Below, piece by piece: positions 63,278 through 64,000 of a stretch of DNA of 64,000 nucleotides. A program made the position numbers and the translations under genes. How positions within the stretch are numbered: the stretch's first letter is position 1; each line of letters starts with the position of its first letter. The DNA is from Sapria himalayana (Eukaryota > Streptophyta > Magnoliopsida > Malpighiales > Rafflesiaceae), in assembly GCA_029783825.1 (NCBI GenBank), contig JAREIK010002457.1, forward strand, positions 235,102-299,101. Reading direction: 5' to 3'. Under the pieces are notes generated by a model. That model saw nothing but the letters and a program-made list of their open reading frames with translations. It did not search any database and was not told the origin of the DNA.

Positions 63278-64000
63278 ATGCAGATGGCACAATCCAGTGG
63301 TAAATAAAAAATATAATTAATTGAAGATGATCACATCTAAAATGATCAAAGTACTAGTAAATCCAATCATCATCCTTTCACGAACCCTCCTATTGTTCCG
63401 GCAGGTTCTTCAATTCCAATTGTAAAAGAAAGTCAAGGTACATCTAAACCTCAAGCTCATAAAAAGTAAGTCTGCTGTTTGGAAAACTTATGAGATATTA
63501 GTTGATTCAGAGGGATATTAAACTGGTAGGGCAGCTTGTATATGGTGTAGGAAAGAATACATGAGAAAAAGTGATCAAGGTACTTCTGGTTTATGGAAAT
63601 ACTTTAGAAAGTCTTGTAGTAAATTTCCACACAAAAAAGAATTAATAGAACTCACAAAGGTAAAGACAAGTCATAATCTTTGTTGAGTTTCACTAAAGGT
63701 TAACTAGTTCAGAGGATAACAAATTAACTTGTTGGCAATTTGATCAACAACTAGTTAGGGAGGCTATGGTGTAAATGATCATTAAATATGAATTGCCTTT
63801 TTGTTTTGTTGAGAGGGATGAGTTCAAGGAGTTTTGTGAAGTTAGTGTGCCTCAATATAAAATTCCATCTAGGCACTCTACACTCAGGGATTATTTTTCT
63901 TTATTTGTGAAGGAAAAATAGAAATTATTTGATAGCATATCATCTTATTGTTGTAGAGTTTCATTGACTACCGACACTTGGATTAGCATTCAAAATTTGT
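63278..64000 (+). pseudogene. hAT transposase, BED-finger N-terminal half, decayed and partial
   Basis: A hAT transposase would cut and paste the element in the nucleus. The frame opens at ATG 63,278 (MQMAQSSGK), then meets stops at 63,305, 63,314 and 63,338; that stretch could be a small AT-rich intron. It continues with a Pro/Ser-rich linker to a stop at 63,467. The next frame (63,468-63,686) reads a BED-type zinc finger: KSAVWKTYEILVD, a CxxC pair (CIWC) and GTSGLWKYFRKSC. The usual metal-binding His before the last Cys appears replaced by Tyr. Stops lie at 63,519 and 63,684. After another +1 shift, from 63,715, comes CWQFDQQLVREAM, a stretch with STLRDYF, and LTTDTWISIQNL at the window edge. 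The TTDTW motif is typical of plant hAT transposases and probably contains the first catalytic Asp. Stops lie at 63,772 and 63,919. The C-terminal catalytic and dimerisation parts lie beyond the window. Confidence 0.85.

Larger units (their letters stand above)
62751..64000 (+). mobile_element. hAT transposon, 5' part, runs off the window
   Basis: The 5' end TAGGGCTGCTCAAGGGAC is preceded by GCATTTAG (62,743-62,750), the 8 bp expected for a hAT target duplication. The first 185 bases are GC-richer, with repeated TCCCG/CGGGA words and a TCCCGA/TCGGGA hairpin (62,800-62,805 and 62,811-62,816), plausible subterminal transposase sites. Then come a short AT tract (62,952-62,970), a region with GTTCCAGCCGTGTT, an ATT microsatellite (63,173-63,195), and a decayed transposase frame from 63,278. 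The first 330 bases match the fragment at 10,913. The 3' end is outside the window. Because the coding frame is broken, this copy cannot be autonomous. Confidence 0.85.

Noticed and set aside
1..64000. Organelle or protist genome, suggested by extreme AT content
   Set aside because: There are no organellar genes, tRNAs or rRNAs. Plant-type hAT elements and higher-order satellite structure fit nuclear heterochromatin.

Overview
This window looks like nuclear heterochromatin of a seed plant, probably a flowering plant. It is extremely AT-rich and has no intact gene. Almost all of it is one ancient, diverged satellite array with a unit of about 600 bp. The plant call rests on a decayed hAT transposase of the plant BED-finger/RICESLEEPER-like type at the right end and on short runs resembling the plant telomere repeat CCCTAAA. 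I cannot name the species.

Layout: 1-13,830 is array in one orientation (called forward), interrupted at 10,913-11,280 by a hAT 5' fragment. Near 13,831-13,860 the array flips. From 13,861 to 55,916 (about 42 kb) it runs in the opposite orientation. That segment is interrupted by two copies of a 2.3 kb GC-richer low-copy block (22,411-24,770 and 50,581-52,910) and a second hAT fragment (40,609-41,042). At an (AT)n tract (55,917-55,946) it flips back and runs forward to 62,750. There a third hAT element starts and continues past the window end, carrying a transposase pseudogene.

Unit structure: each monomer carries (1) a perfect or near-perfect palindrome with core AAAGGTTATAACCTTT, reaching 32-36 bp in the best copies; (2) about 60-90 bp away, a run of about ten tandem octamers, TTTANNNN in forward orientation; (3) a conserved GGTATACC-CGGT junction at the end of the octamer run; (4) about 400 bp of very AT-rich sequence with diagnostic variants. 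From those variants I defined monomer types A-K, which recur in a fixed cyclic order (A B A B K H I G F E D C B when read on + in the reversed segment). This gives a higher-order repeat of roughly 8-10 kb, with at least three partial copies in the reversed segment and three in the forward segments.

The array has been reshaped by segmental duplications with near-constant offsets (about 10.33 kb, 21.1 kb, 28.1 kb and 51.85 kb), one large inversion, microhomology deletions and local tandem duplications. All three hAT 5' ends sit directly after the same 8 bp of the unit (GCATTTAG or its complement), inside the octamer run. The most interesting signals are the octamer array, the palindrome and the way both inversion ends stop beside the palindrome position. 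None of this can be assigned a function from sequence alone. A centromeric or pericentromeric location is only an inference.
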